Positions 33,441 through 45,921 of a stretch of DNA of 64,000 nucleotides are shown here, one piece after another (the first letter of the stretch is position 1; every line of letters begins with the position of its first letter). The notes below the pieces were generated by a model. It did not search any database and was not told where the DNA came from. It saw only the letters and a list, made by a program, of their open reading frames with translations. The position numbers and the translations under genes are program-made. Source of the stretch: Rheum nobile (taxonomy: Eukaryota; Streptophyta; Magnoliopsida; Caryophyllales; Polygonaceae); assembly GCA_027886185.1 (NCBI GenBank), contig WOAB01000055.1, positions 542,501-606,500 on the forward strand, read 5' to 3'.

Positions 33441-33753
33441 TATATCCCTGTTAGATATGTAAATTGTAAATTACAAATTAAATCTTATAGAATCCGAATT
33501 GTTAAGTCACTTATTTAGTATAAGCTCACAATAGAGGATATACGAACTATTTGAAATATGTTGTATGTTATAGTATTGAAGTTTCAATCACAATAATTTA
33601 AAGTATAGACTAAATATTGATATGGAAGAACTAAAGATAAGAGATGAAATATGAACAAAAGCCCTTTGTGTTTCTTTTTCTCTTATTAGGTTTTCGGTGT
33701 CCGTTTTAAAGGAATTTTAATAAAGTTAGTATCTCTTAAAAATGTTTAATAGA

Positions 33754-34175
33754 CGGTTTTTTTTGCCTCGTAATTCTGAGATATCACTTAATTCGCGCGG
33801 TACACCAAAGTTTGACATATTTCGTGTGGTAACCCTGCGGTTTTCATTTTTTTTGCGAAATACCCAAATCGTTTAAATACAAACGATTTCCGTTTATTTT
33901 ATTTTAAAAAAATAATAAATTAAACCCTATGCCCTAACTTTTTTAGGATTTAGGTTTAGGATTTTGGGGTTTAGGGTTTAGTATTTTAGAGTTTAGGGTT
34001 TACGTATTTAAGGTTTAGGATTTAGGGATTTTTTTTTAAACGAAAAACCGTTTGTATTTAATGATTTGGGTATTTTGAGAAAAAATGAAAACATCAAGGT
34101 TACCACGCGAAATATGCTAAACTTGGGTATACCGCGCGAATTAAGCGATACCTCAGGGTTATCAGACAAAAAAAT
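33754..34175. mobile_element. MULE-type MITE, TSD TGTTTAATAGA, telomere-like core
   Basis: About 150-base inverted arms: GCCTCGTAATTCTGAG, TTAATTCGCGCGGTA, TTCGTGTGGTAACCCTG and AATACCCAAATCGTT on the left are mirrored on the right by CTCAGGGTTATCAGAC, TACCGCGCGAATTAA, GGTTACCACGCGAAATAT and AATGATTTGGGTATT. An identical 11-bp sequence TGTTTAATAGA flanks it (33743-33753, 34176-34186). The middle (33945-34030) is degenerate TTTAGGG repeat. Confidence 0.85.
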
Positions 34176-34186
34176 TGTTTAATAGA

Positions 34187-35408
34187 TATAGTATTGCTAA
34201 CATGTTTAATTCGATTTCTTTTTTTGTATGACATATGTTAATAATATTTTTTTTTGATATTAAAGTACATTAATGAATTGCTTAAAAACATATGTGATCA
34301 TGAATGAGTGTATTGGAGTAGTTGTCTTTATCCTATTATGTCAAATTACATATTTCTTGGATTTTATTAATTATTGGATTTCGTCTCCTTTTAGCTCGCA
34401 ACTTTAATATCGAGATTCTAAAATGCTTCATTTGTGCCTGAAAGTTTCTTATGCTTTAATATTATAACTTTCAATTTCCCTTTGAAATATTTTGATATGT
34501 AAATAAAGCATATCATCACCTTGAGATGTCGCATATCTTTGTTTCTGAGTAAGCATGTGAAGCTCCTTTTATTTGAAGCTCTTCTATCTTCTTGGCATGA
34601 GATACACAAGATTGTACTTCTTAACATGTCTTTAGCTCTTCCATCTTGGTTATTGTTTGTATTTAATTGTTGATCGGGTCCTTCTACGAAGGAAGGATAA
34701 TTGACATGTTAAATGTAGTGACAACACGCTAAGTATGTCGAGAACATGTAGTTATTCTTTGTTATGCACAAATTTAATTAGGCTCCTAAAATATCATATT
34801 TATTCCGCCTATTAAAATAATAGATAAATCGTCTCTAACAGAAGCTATATTTTTTTAGACAATGACTTTTATATTTATTTAAATGAAAATATACGTTGTC
34901 TACCAAATAGTATGTGAGACCATGCATCCGTAGGAGCAGATTTATATTAGGAGATAAGAGAAGTTATATAAAAATATACTATATGTTTATTAATGAAGTG
35001 ATCTTATATGTGTAAAATTTATGATATTCTATAATAAAAGAAAAGTAGTTGATAATAAGAGGGATTACCAAGATCAACGAGCAAACATTTCTTTAGTAGC
35101 ATCAGCTACTTTAGAAAATGCTTGTACTAAAAAAACGTAAAATCCACATCGAAAATCATGGAAATAGATTCACTGATAATGTTCAAATCTAGCTAGCACA
35201 CACTTCTCCTAGATGAACTTTTTGGGATGACTTTGTAAATGTTTAATATCTCTTCTCATCAAGAGTAAGTAAATAAGCAAACAATGTTGGAACTATTTTA
35301 TGTGTAACGGTAAATAAGGTACAAAATGTTGCATGCAACAAAAAACAGAGGAATACAATATATCTCTTTCTTGTATGTTCCCTTTTTGGTTTTCCAGTCT
35401 CAGAGTAT
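34187..35408. other. AT-rich DNA, no gene seen
   Basis: A weak minus-strand frame (34418-34627) and scattered short frames without domain features. Nothing I can support. Confidence 0.4.
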
Positions 35409-35416
35409 CATGCAGG

Positions 35417-35780
35417 CAGTGGCGGAAGCATGAATTTGTTGAAGGGGGGTACGGTTTGAGTTCGATGTTTTCTTCCACTTTTGTCATTGACATTGTTATT
35501 AATATTTCGAAGCTAACGAGAAACGCTTATAAACCAATTATTTGAAATTTGACCAATTTATACCACACATACTATTGGTATTTTAAACACATGTTGCAAG
35601 ACAAATACCACTAAGACAAGACATTTTCATTGTAACATTTTCACCATTTTATGTTTATATTATGAAAATATAAATTAACGAGGGCTAAATTTGAATTTTG
35701 CCAGGATTCCAAAGGGTTCGTCGGAGGCTAGAGGGGCAGTCACCCCCTTTGCCCCTAGCCTCCCCTGTAGCTCCATACTG
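35417..35780. mobile_element. hAT-type MITE, TSD CATGCAGG/CATGTAGG
   Basis: Left end CAGTGGCGGAAGC, a common start of plant hAT-like elements; right end, inverted, CAGTATGGAGCTACAGGGG. Subterminal GAAGGGGGGTACGG and AGGGGGTGACTGCCCC (inverted) are partly complementary. The flanking 8-bp repeat has one mismatch. 364 bases, non-coding. Confidence 0.7.
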
Positions 35781-35990
35781 CATGTAGGAGATATATAGTG
35801 TTCTCTAATGGCTTGGCAAATTGAGCCTCTCTTGACCTTGCAACATTGACTCTTTTAATTTATAACTCAAGATGTGAAGCACTTTATATTTGAAGTCCAT
35901 CAATCTTTTGACACCAGATGACTCATTATAATGTGCAAAAAACAATCACCACATGAAATAAAACACTTCAATTTCAAAAATTTGGTTTCT

Positions 35991-36006
35991 CCGTGTTTCG
36001 CACGGG
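35991..36006 (+). other. Helitron-like 3' hairpin without CTRR end
   Basis: CCGTGTTTCGCACGGG forms a perfect 5-bp stem of the type near plant Helitron 3' ends, but the CTRR tail expected about ten bases later is absent. It may be an eroded end. Confidence 0.35.
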
Positions 36007-38107
36007 CCAAGAGTAATATGATTGTGCAGTGATAATTTAATCAAATTAAGTAATAACTTGATCTATCATGGATTTATTGAAGTAGATGGCACAATAGGCG
36101 AATTAAGCATCACAGTCAATGGGAGGTAAACCTCAAAATTACAAGGAACAATAAATTTATCAACCATGAAAAATTGGACTAACATCAGAGTTCAAATTAG
36201 ATGCAAGGACTGTATGTCATTCATTCCAATAATTCTAGGAGGCAAAACTCATTTGAGACAGATCAAATAGCAGCCCAATTTGCCATCTGAAAGAAAAAAA
36301 TACATGAGAATGTTTTGAAAATACAAAAATATTAGGAGATGATTTGAGTGAACAACATAATGTCAATGTACACATAAAATTCTTAGGTATAAAATTATAT
36401 GCACATTGCCAGTATCAAAATCCAATTAGACCTTCCCCATTTCATAACAGTGTATTGATCAATTATAAAAAGTCTGTTACTGGCACAAGAGGTGAGAAAA
36501 AAAGGGATATGTATTCTCAAATAGCCATCTAATACTTGTTGCAAGTGTGCAAGAGCGATACTTACTTCAATTTTTTTTTATGGGAAATATGTATTATATT
36601 CTAAAAGAAAGAGGAGTTAGCAGCATACAAAGATTGTGCCAAAGAGATAGGCACTTCATAATTAGTGCTTGCAAGAAAATATATATGACCAAGGAACACA
36701 ATTTTCAAAAATTAAAAATCAATATCACCTTGAGGGTGGTACTTACCTAAAGCTATTTAAGTACACATGCAGTGAAAAAATGGATCCAATTTCAGTTTCA
36801 AAAAGAGCCTATAAGTATTTTGGTCATCGAAATTTCATATTTAAAGACATAAGTAATGAAGTAATACATTGGAAATCATAAAATTTGAGAGTACAACTTT
36901 ATTGTGATTTAATGTGTCATATTTTTTCCTAGATGAAGTGTAATTTCATCCTTTTTTGTTGCTTTTCTAATCTCTTTGGAATAGCTTGTAGAAGTTATAC
37001 CAGTATTCCTATCTCAATAAATAGCTTATGGAAAGTTTCTTCTTTAAAAACTCTTCTTTTTTGAAAAACGGTCAGCATTTACATGTTCATCCTAATTAGC
37101 ATAATCGATTGATGCAATGCCTATCATGTGGTTAAACTGCTCATTCCTTGATTAATACTCCCCCGTATGAAAAAAATTGTCATTCTAGAGTTTGACACAT
37201 TTATTAAGAAATATAATAATCTATATATATATATATTAAAGCAAAGAAATTTAGAGCCACTATATTGATTCTGGCCCCACAAATCCTATGTGTCAATTTG
37301 TGATTAATCAACTTTTTTTTATTAACAATTCTATTCAATTTAAATCACAATATCTAATCACAACTAGCTTTAAATATTTAAATCACAATATCTAATCACA
37401 ACTAATTTCAAATATATAAAAACTATATACAATTTTATTATAAAATTTGATTTCTACAAATTACACATACAATAAGCTTATAATATATGTCAAAATAATA
37501 TATGATAGATTTTCTACTAAACTCTATATAAAATACATCTTATATTCATTTATGTAATTAGTAATATTATTTTCATGAGTTTGCATATATAATTTGACCT
37601 ATATAAATTTATGGGCCAAAATCATACAATATATACAATTTCCAATTCATAGTACATGTGTTTTTATAATCAAGCCCACTATATCTATATATATATATAT
37701 ATATATTAAAGCAAAGAAATTTAGAGCCACCATATTGATTCTGGCCCCACAAATCCTATGTGTCAATTTGTGGCTAATCCACTTTTTTATTAACAATTTT
37801 ATTCAATTTAAATCACAATATCTAATTATAACTAACTTCAAATCTATAAATCATTAATATATTCATCTTAGTTGAATGTCTAAACATATTTTTTTTTCTA
37901 AAGTTTGATTTATACAAAACATATATATAAAATACATCTTATATTTATTTATATAATTTATATTAATATTTTTATATGTACGCTTATATAATTTATGGAC
38001 CAAAATATTTTAATTATACAAGATGTATACCATTTCCAACTCATAGTTATTTTATGACCCACTATATTATAGTACTATATTACTACACCTACATATTTTA
38101 TGTGGCC

Positions 38108-38109
<2 letters not shown>

Positions 38110-38196
<87 letters not shown>
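38110..38196. repeat. (TC)n(TA)n microsatellite at Helitron-like 5' end
   Basis: About 64 bases of TC followed by about 22 bases of TA run straight into TTAAAG. The TC run begins where a Helitron 5' TC would be, so it may have grown from the terminus. Confidence 0.95.
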
Positions 38197-38197
<1 letters not shown>

Positions 38198-39186
38198 TAA
38201 AGAAAATGAATTTAGACTCATCATATTGATTCCGGTCCCATAAATCCTATGTGTCATTTTGTTATAATTTTGCTTTTTTTATCTTTTATGTTTCTATAAT
38301 TTAGCTACCTTAAATAATTTATAACCATATATTTTAACAAATTATCTTAACAACCTCTAACAAATATTTCGTAAAATAATAACAATTTAGGAAATAACTT
38401 AAATTTTCTTACAACTTCCCTACGCATTTTAGTTATTCAAATTCAAATTCAAATTCGAATTTTCTATTAAAAAGTATCTTAACTGATTTATAATCAAATA
38501 TCTTAACAAATTATCTTAACAACCTCTAACAAACATATATTAAAATAATAAAAATTTAGGAAATAACTTAAAAATCTTTACAACATAACTTAAAAATAAT
38601 AACAATTTAGGAAATAACTTAAAAATCTATCCAATTAATAGAACGAAACTTCTATTAAAAATTATTCAAATTCGAGATAAAAAAATTATTAATTAATAAC
38701 AACTTCTTTATGCATTTTAGTTTCTTCCAATAACGTAGAGGGTCAGGTGAACATTCTTAAACTTTTACAATTAAAATACACTAAATAACTTTTTATTAGA
38801 TATTTCTTAAAAGTCTTATTAGTTATACACCAATATCTTATTTTTTTGCAATTCTAAAATATTTAAATCAACCTTTACGAGATTAACATAAATAAGGTGA
38901 CGATACACATCAAATAAAATATCCATATTTAAGAGGTTGTTGTAACTTTGTATAGTTTTCAAATAAATAAATAATACCAGTATATAAGAACATACAATTA
39001 ACGTTCATATATATGTATATTAATTACAGTTTGGAATTAATGCAAATTATATGCATGTTTAAAATTGGTGCCAAGCCAATATCTTGATAGGCTGATATAC
39101 ATAAATTATAAGTCGTTTTTCTAAATGAGACATATTTAATATCTACCTCAATATTTAATGTTATCATGAAGTCATATCTTTTGAGA

Positions 39187-39353
39187 AACAAACGTTGTGG
39201 TCGACTGCATTACAAAGCTGGGTCAGCGGAATTCCTTGGAAGATATTCAAGATAAATTAGAGCTTTTAGTTCTCATCCGTAAGGATGCTATAGACTGAGA
39301 AATCGTTTCTTTTGTGGTTTCCGGTCTAATTTTTACCTTATCAAAAAAAAAAT
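39187..39353 (+). mobile_element. 5'-truncated LINE 3' end
   Basis: The frame NVVVDCITKLGQRNSLEDIQ then LELLVLIRKDAID-stop resembles the last residues of the RNase H domain of plant LINEs. It is followed by TTTGTGGTTTCCGGTCTAAT-type 3' UTR and an A9 run after CTTATC. Only about 165 bases remain; it is nested in the Helitron-like element. Confidence 0.5.
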
Positions 39354-41667
39354 TGAATTCATGACCGATTTCTTTGTTGAGTAATTATAATCATATATGT
39401 TATTGATAAATGAAAAAACAAATTAGTTTGAAAGTAATTATATTAGCTAAGTTACTCAAACCCAAATGTATAACGATCGAATTCCAACCAGATTTATGAA
39501 CTTTATAAATTCAACTGTTATCTGCCCAAAACAATCGAATTTCACATATCTCCTTTGATTTATTCCACTGTGAAAGCACATATTAGACTTCTCTTCCACA
39601 CATAGGTATGAATTACTCTATCTAATCTTATCATTCTTATGTATCTTTTCACGCTACATTGTTTTACAATTTACCTACATTTTACACTTATCATCTCATT
39701 CGATTTTCATCTCCGCTACTAAACTCATCTCCATACAAGCTAGATTAATAAACTATAAATTAAATTAATCCATATGTAATTTGTTTATACTATATAGCAT
39801 TTCTAATGAGTGAAAAAGTTTGGAATAATCATTCTGTATAACAAATGCTCTAAGCAATTTATATGTTTTATTTAATCCATCCAAAGTTTCAATGCCAATA
39901 TATATAAATCATGTTTTGCATTTTGTAGGGTTTTTCAGGTTTTCTTCAAGGCAATATCCACCCAACAACAAGATAATGGTGGCATTAAGAATATCAAAGT
40001 CCATTGGCTATATATCGATAAAAGGAGTAAAATTGTCATTTGTCAAGCTTAACTTTGATCGTTAATGACCCTATTTTCATTTTCTTGATTAATTTTTGCT
40101 TTGTATATGTTATTCGATTTTTAAACATACTTTAATTTTATTGGTTTATTGCACAATTATTATTGTATTACCTAATTATTTTCTTCATTCATAATCACGT
40201 TTGTGATTTCTTTTCAAAAATAAATCACATATGTGATTTATTTTAGTATTTAGTTTTTAATGATTTGTAAATTATTATTTAATAAATAAATACAATGATG
40301 GGAAATCTATTGAAGTTTAACCAATCGGATTAACTTATTTACTCTTCAATTTTCATTTGATCATTTTTATCTACTTATGTATTACATCTAAGCATAGTTT
40401 TATATAAGATACCGATCTATGTTGAATATGAATTAGTTCCAAACGATCTCATTGAAATCATGGACTTCTGTTCACGAAATTTGAGTTAGTTATGAGTTAA
40501 GATAAAGTTTACACATTTAAATGGTAAACTTAATGATAAAAATGTATGTAAATGTAAGGTGATGAAAAAACATTTATTAAAATAAAGTCATATTCTAAAA
40601 AATAAATCATCCATTTATTTACCATACAATTATATATAGATACATTTATATAACCTTTGACAAACTTTGGCATGTTAAATGTAGTTCAATTCATGACTTT
40701 AAAGTATGTACTATTATATTGATAAGGAATTGTTTTTATAAATAAATTCAACATGAGCACGATTAAGGGACCATGATAAACCTATAACAATGTCAGTTGG
40801 GGTCTCTATTATAAGTCATTGTACCTTATAAAAGGTCTCAGTAAGATTGCAGAACAAGGTAAAAAAAAACGGCACCTGTATTTTCACAAACTTGAAAGAA
40901 ACTGAGTTGCATGACCTATTATGCCCAAATTACAAATATAACAATATTTGAGCAAAATATTAACTACTATTTCTTAACAGAATATTTTTTTGGTAGAAGA
41001 AATACTATAAGTTATTACATTATTCCTTTCTAAAAGAATTTCATTTTTGAATTAATACAATTGATATTTTAAAATCTCAAATGTTATTTATTAATGTGAT
41101 ATATTTTAAATATAACACCTCGATATATTAATATTTTGGTACAATTTTATTTATAGAACGCATTTTTATGTTTTACTAATATCGTGAAAAATAATTTTTA
41201 GAATTAAAATATACATAATATTAATATATTTGTTAATATAATATTAAATATTAAATATACACAATAATTGGTATTAGATCAAATAATATGAAATATTCCG
41301 CGCGTGACACGGGTACTACACTAGTTATCCTATATTTTCATTTTTAAAAAAAAAATTTACAAATATTTAATAACTCATCTCAATTGTAGCCAATAAACAT
41401 AGAGAATTTGTATAAAAAGAGCCAAAAAATACAATTTCCGATGTCAAACCTCGTAACTCACCAATAAATTATTACCTAAACACCTAAAATGACAATCTTT
41501 TCTATACAAAAATTATAGGCTAAAATGACAACCTTTTCAAAACGGAGGGAGTATGGACTATGGAGTTTAGGCTTGTTAGTTATTATTTATATATTTGAAA
41601 ATGTAGAGAAAAACCTCCTAAATGTGAATGTTTGAAAGCATGATTGTCTCATGTATGCACTTGTGTT

Positions 41668-42035
41668 TAGACATGTCCAAAACCGACCTGACCCGAATTT
41701 TTTGGGTCGAGACCCGACTCGAAAGTCACTAGGTCAAGAAGGACCCGAATCCGAAGAACCTGAACCCAAACCCAAAGGACCCTATCCGAATTGTAAATCT
41801 GAGCTCGAGGGACCCCCTTATTTCATATATTTTATTTTATTTATATTAAAAATATTAAAATACTTTATTAAATAATTAAATAATATTATTTTTTATTATA
41901 ATTATCTTATTGAATTTAAAAATCATAATATTAATCATAAAAAAATGGGCACCTTTGACTCGCTGGGTCAACCCAAATCTGACCCGCCCGACCCGAAAAT
42001 TTTACCCGACCCGCCCGACACAGTTGACAGATCTA
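41668..42035. mobile_element. hAT-type MITE, TSD CTTGTGTT
   Basis: 368 bases, exact 8-bp duplication CTTGTGTT at 41660-41667 and 42036-42043. Ends TAGACATGTCCAAAAC and, inverted, TAGATCTGTCAACTG. Subterminal regions are rich in GACCCGA-type motifs on the left and the same on the right (GACCCGCCCGACCCG), with an AT-rich middle. Non-coding. Confidence 0.88.
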
Positions 42036-42655
42036 CTTGTGTTGCTTCTGTTATATGAATACATATAAATGCTGACAATTCCACTTATTGCACACTCCCC
42101 CCTTGTCATGTAGTATATTTGTCACTGAGTTGGGATCTGCTCATGGGACTTATGTTGCACACGAGAGATTAAGGGTATGTTCGACATGTAACTTATCGTG
42201 ACTTATCCGCCCAGATAAGTCTCCGAAACTTAAGTCCACCCAAAAAACGCGTTCAGTATGTTCCCGACTTATCGCAACTTGTTGAGACTTATTTGAACTG
42301 ATTTTTGGACTAAATGATAAGCTACATTGCCCAACTTATCTCAAAATGGGCTCGACTTATCTCAATTTTTTCCCTGATACTCCCCCCCTACCCCGATACT
42401 TCATCTGTTCATCGTCGCTCGTCTGTTCTTCCCCAATTCATCGTCTTCCAACATCTCTCCCTCTCAATCTCCGACATCTAGCGAGAACCTCTGGTCCCTC
42501 TCGATCTCCAGCGACATCCGGCTTCACGCTAGGCGGCATCTTCTTCCCCTCGCAGGTACGTGGATCGTCCTCCCTCTTTTCCAATCACGTTCTTCTTCAG
42601 ATCTTTGATTCTAGGGATTTTTCCCATCTCGCTCTAGGGCTTGTATAGTTTGTAA

Positions 42656-43078
42656 TAGGGGTGTTCATGGGTGGACCGGACCGGACCGGAAATGACCGGA
42701 CCGGACCGGTAAAATTCCGGTCCGGTCTCCGGTCCACCATTTCCCCAAAATCGGTTTCCGGTTCGGACCGGAAGACCGGAATTTAATTTTTTTTTTTTGT
42801 AATTTATATGTTTTATATATATTTTTTAGAGATTTATATGTATTTTTTTGTAGATATTTTTTAAATTTAATAAGTTAGGAGTATATATGTTTTATAAATA
42901 TTTTTTTAGATATTTTTTTATAGATTTTAAATAAGAATTTAATTTTTTTATTTTTTAAAATTAAATCCGGTCCAAGACCGGACCGGATCGGATTAAGACC
43001 GGACCTATCCGGTCCGGTCCGGTCTTCGGTCCACATATGCCCAAAAATCCGGTCCATCGGACCGGATGAACACCCCTA
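42656..43078. mobile_element. hAT-type MITE rich in CCGGACCGG, TSD GTTTGTAA
   Basis: 423 bases with ends TAGGGGTGTTCAT and ATGAACACCCCTA, perfectly inverted, and exact 8-bp duplication GTTTGTAA (42648-42655, 43079-43086). Both subterminal regions are packed with GGACCGGACCGG-type motifs; the middle is AT-rich. Nested in the Harbinger element. Confidence 0.93.
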
Positions 43079-43289
43079 GTTTGTAACAAACCGATTTCTA
43101 GGGTTTTGTTAATCGCGGCGTTTCTAGGGTTTTGTTTAATCTTTAGATCTGCTCCTCCTCGCAGTCGTAGGTGTTACCTTCGGTTGTTGGTGTGTCGGCA
43201 TATTGACCAAGCTTCTCCATTCTAGGGTTTTTACTGGCCTTGTTCGTATTTACAAAGAAGAGAAAAAGGTATGAAATGTCTCCTAAAAA

Positions 43290-43740
43290 TCTTTAGTGAT
43301 GTAGGAAGGCTGGCTGCGCGCATTGAAGACGAAGTTGATTGTCGCAAGGGTTCGTCCGTTCTTGTGCAGATTTGGCGTTCGGTGTCCGATTGACGTCCAT
43401 AATATGTTTTCGGGAAGCGGACCGGCCCAACGAGTCCAACTCATAGATTTTTCGTGATTAATGGGCTTTTTAGGCCATCCGAGATCGTTTCGGGCCTCAA
43501 AACAGCGTTTTAGTATTTTTCGCAATTTATATTTTATTTCCGTTTCGCTTTATTTTCGCATTAGGGTTTTGTTATCATATTTAAGCACTTTTCGGATGTT
43601 GGCAGGCGTTATCTTTTATTCAATCAAAACCCTAAAGTTTTCTCTTAATTTCTGGTGGATTCCAGAGCTTGTTCTTTGAGTTCGTCGCTTGCAAACTTAA
43701 TTCATATCCAGGTTTAACGCTTGCTAATCTTTCGCGTTTC
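43290..43740 (+). mobile_element. LTR-like fragment in Harbinger element
   Basis: CGGACCGGCCC, GGGCTTTTTAGGCC, TTATCATATTTAAGC (TATA-like) and TTCAATCAAAACCCTA followed by GAGCTTGTTCTTTGAG resemble the U3/R/U5 organisation of plant Gypsy LTRs. No TG...CA borders or duplication could be placed. Confidence 0.3.
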
Positions 43741-43879
43741 CTATTGCATCATTTAGGCAGGTGGCCCATTCTGTATGTATACGTGCAAAATCCATCAAGA
43801 AAATGGTAAAAACATAACATTTGCAACATAGATGCAAGTTACTGGTGTGTTTGAGTGGTTGCAACATAGAAATGGTGTG

Positions 43880-45000
43880 TATTACATTGGTGCCTATGAG
43901 TTACTCTCATCAAGGCCATACTCAACTGGTGTGTATGAGTTTTACAATACAAATCACAATGATTTGGGTATCTATGAGATGTTTTGTTATTACACTGAAA
44001 TTCAGCATATGTTCTTCCTAGTTCAACAAATGCTAGATGAGATGTTTTTTTCTTACAATGAGCATATGTTCTCAGCATATGCCTTTCGCGTATGAGATGT
44101 TTTAGTTTGTATCATTGAAACTTTGGATGTGTTTGGCCAAATACCAGATGAGATGTTTTAGTTCAGCTTATGTTTTGTTATTACACTGAGAAATTCAGTA
44201 TTGCATCTCAGCATATGCCTTTTGACAGATGAGATGTTTTGGTTTGTATCATTGAAACTTTGGATGTGTTTGGCCAGAATGAGTGACCTTTGATTTTTAA
44301 CTGGTGTGTATGAGTAGTGTGATCATATGACTGTCCAGGCTACTATCCAGGTTAATATTTTTTTACTTTTGTCAGTAGCAATATAACATTATGTGGTGTG
44401 ACATCTGATGGGTTCAACTTTTGTAAATTTGTGATCATATGATGTGAGTGTCTAGGTTACATATCTTATTGTCATGCATTTCTTCTGATTTGTTGTAAAA
44501 TGATCAATGCATATGTCACAATTTGTAGTAAAACGGTTATGATCATATTATCCAAAGTCTTCTGAAGGTTCAACTTTTGCCAATGCCTAAGTATGTGGTG
44601 TGATCATATGAAGTGAAATGATTCTTTTAAACTTTTGTTAATGCCTCAAATGTCCCAATTTGCATTTGTTTATACTTCTGATCAATTGTCGTGATATGAG
44701 ATGTTTTGGTTTGTATCATTGAAACTTTGGATGTGTTTGGCCAGAATGAGTGACCTTTGATGTTTTAATCTGTATTACTATCATCAAGGCCATACTCAAC
44801 TGCCTTGGTATGAGATCTTTTTGTGTGTATGAGTGGTTGATAAATGAATCTCCAAATGATATGTTTTGTACTAGTCCTAGTTCAACAAATGAATCTCCAG
44901 ATGATATGTTTTGTTTGGCCAGAATGAGATTGTTTTTTTCTAGGTCTAGTTCAACATATGCCAGATGAAAATGTTTCATTATTGCACTGAGAATTTTAGC
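43880..45000. repeat. dispersed direct repeats in Harbinger left half
   Basis: GAGATGTTTTGGTTTGTATC followed by ATTGAAACTTTGGATGTGTT and TGGCCA occurs near 44095, 44230 and 44697. CATCAAGGCCATACTCAACT occurs near 43908 and 44783. These look like intron-type duplications; frames here are not genes. Confidence 0.65.
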
Positions 45001-45558
45001 ATTGGCCCATGCTCAGGTCTGTATAGTTAGTAGCATTCATCCCTCTCTGGTTGCCATTAACCAATATTCGACCACTTAGGTAATGGAAGTTAGCAGCATT
45101 CATCCTTAGTAGCATTCATCCCTGTTTACATTGTATTTATTTATTTCTTTTCTTTGTTGCAGGTAAATGAAAGCTTCAAAGATAATTTGAAGTGCCCAAC
45201 TTCAGCATTCATCTCTCTATATATAATGATTTATCTATTTCTTTTCTTTGTTAGCAACATAATGTCGATATAACACATGATTGGCTTGTTGTATAAATAA
45301 TTTGAAGTGCCCAACTCAGTTTTGATCAAATGTTTGGTCATCTCCAGCTGTTTTGATCCAATATATTATGTTCAACTCTCAGATGCTTAGTTTGTGTGTA
45401 TGATTTTCTAATTCAATTAAAGTGTCTATTGGTTCATATGGAATGATAATTTACACTTTTATGGTTGATGGTGATTATTTTCTGTAGTGTTGCATTGTAT
45501 TCAACTTCAACATTAATTTTTTGTTCTTCATCTTACAAGCTTTGGAAGATAAATTAGT

Positions 45559-45921
45559 ATGGTTTCCCCACTCACAAGCGACGATAGTAGTGTATCTTCA
45601 TTCACTGATCCTTATTTGGAGGTAATGTTAATTTAGCAATTATAGCAATTGAGTTTAGAACCTCAAGTAACATTACAATTCTGACTTATTTATTTCACCC
45701 TAAAGCAATTTGACATGAGCAGGTATGATGACTCAATCTATGGTGTCCAAGAAACTAAGTCTAGGGCAAGGTTGTTTCAAGAAATTGATAGGGACTTGAG
45801 GAATCATATCCGAGAAGAAGAAGCTAGTCAGTCAATTGTAGTGGCAATTATTAAACGACAACTTCATCAAGAGCTCACAAACGGGGGTTACTTGGATTCT
45901 TGCTACGAGGAACAAGCTTAA
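45559..45921 (+). CDS. hypothetical two-exon ORF, unknown
   Basis: An ATG at 45559 opens MVSPLTSDDSSVSSFTDPYL, ending at a GTAATG donor (about 45621). A second exon after CACCCTAAAG (about 45706) encodes FDMSRYDDSIYGVQETKSRA, RLFQEIDRDLRNHIREEE and ASQSIVVAIIKRQLHQEL to a stop at 45921. After that stop the same frame continues with RKKGLYGWVVTVILVFVLLF, which would be a membrane segment, so the stop may be secondary. It lies antisense to the Harbinger genes and I do not recognise it; possibly a captured or older host exon. Confidence 0.35.

Larger units (their letters stand above)
37220..41324 (+). mobile_element. Helitron-like element(s), serial 5' ends
   Basis: Three 5'-type starts, TC followed by TATATATA...TTAAAG, lie at 37220, 37684 and about 38173. 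The first two continue with nearly identical sequence (AAAGAAATTTAGAGCCAC, ATTGATTCTGGCCCCAC, AAATCCTATGTGTCAATTTG), the third with a diverged version. One 3' end is seen: hairpin CCGCGCGTGACACGGG (41298-41313), then TACTACACTAG with CTAG ending at 41324 followed by T. The most economical unit is 38173-41324 (3.15 kb), with two partial copies stacked upstream. No RepHel gene; non-autonomous. Confidence 0.6.

Noticed and set aside
42346..42648. Plus-strand CDS at the Harbinger left end
   Set aside because: CT-rich leader-like sequence with Ser/Pro frame; no homologous domain, and element genes run on the minus strand.
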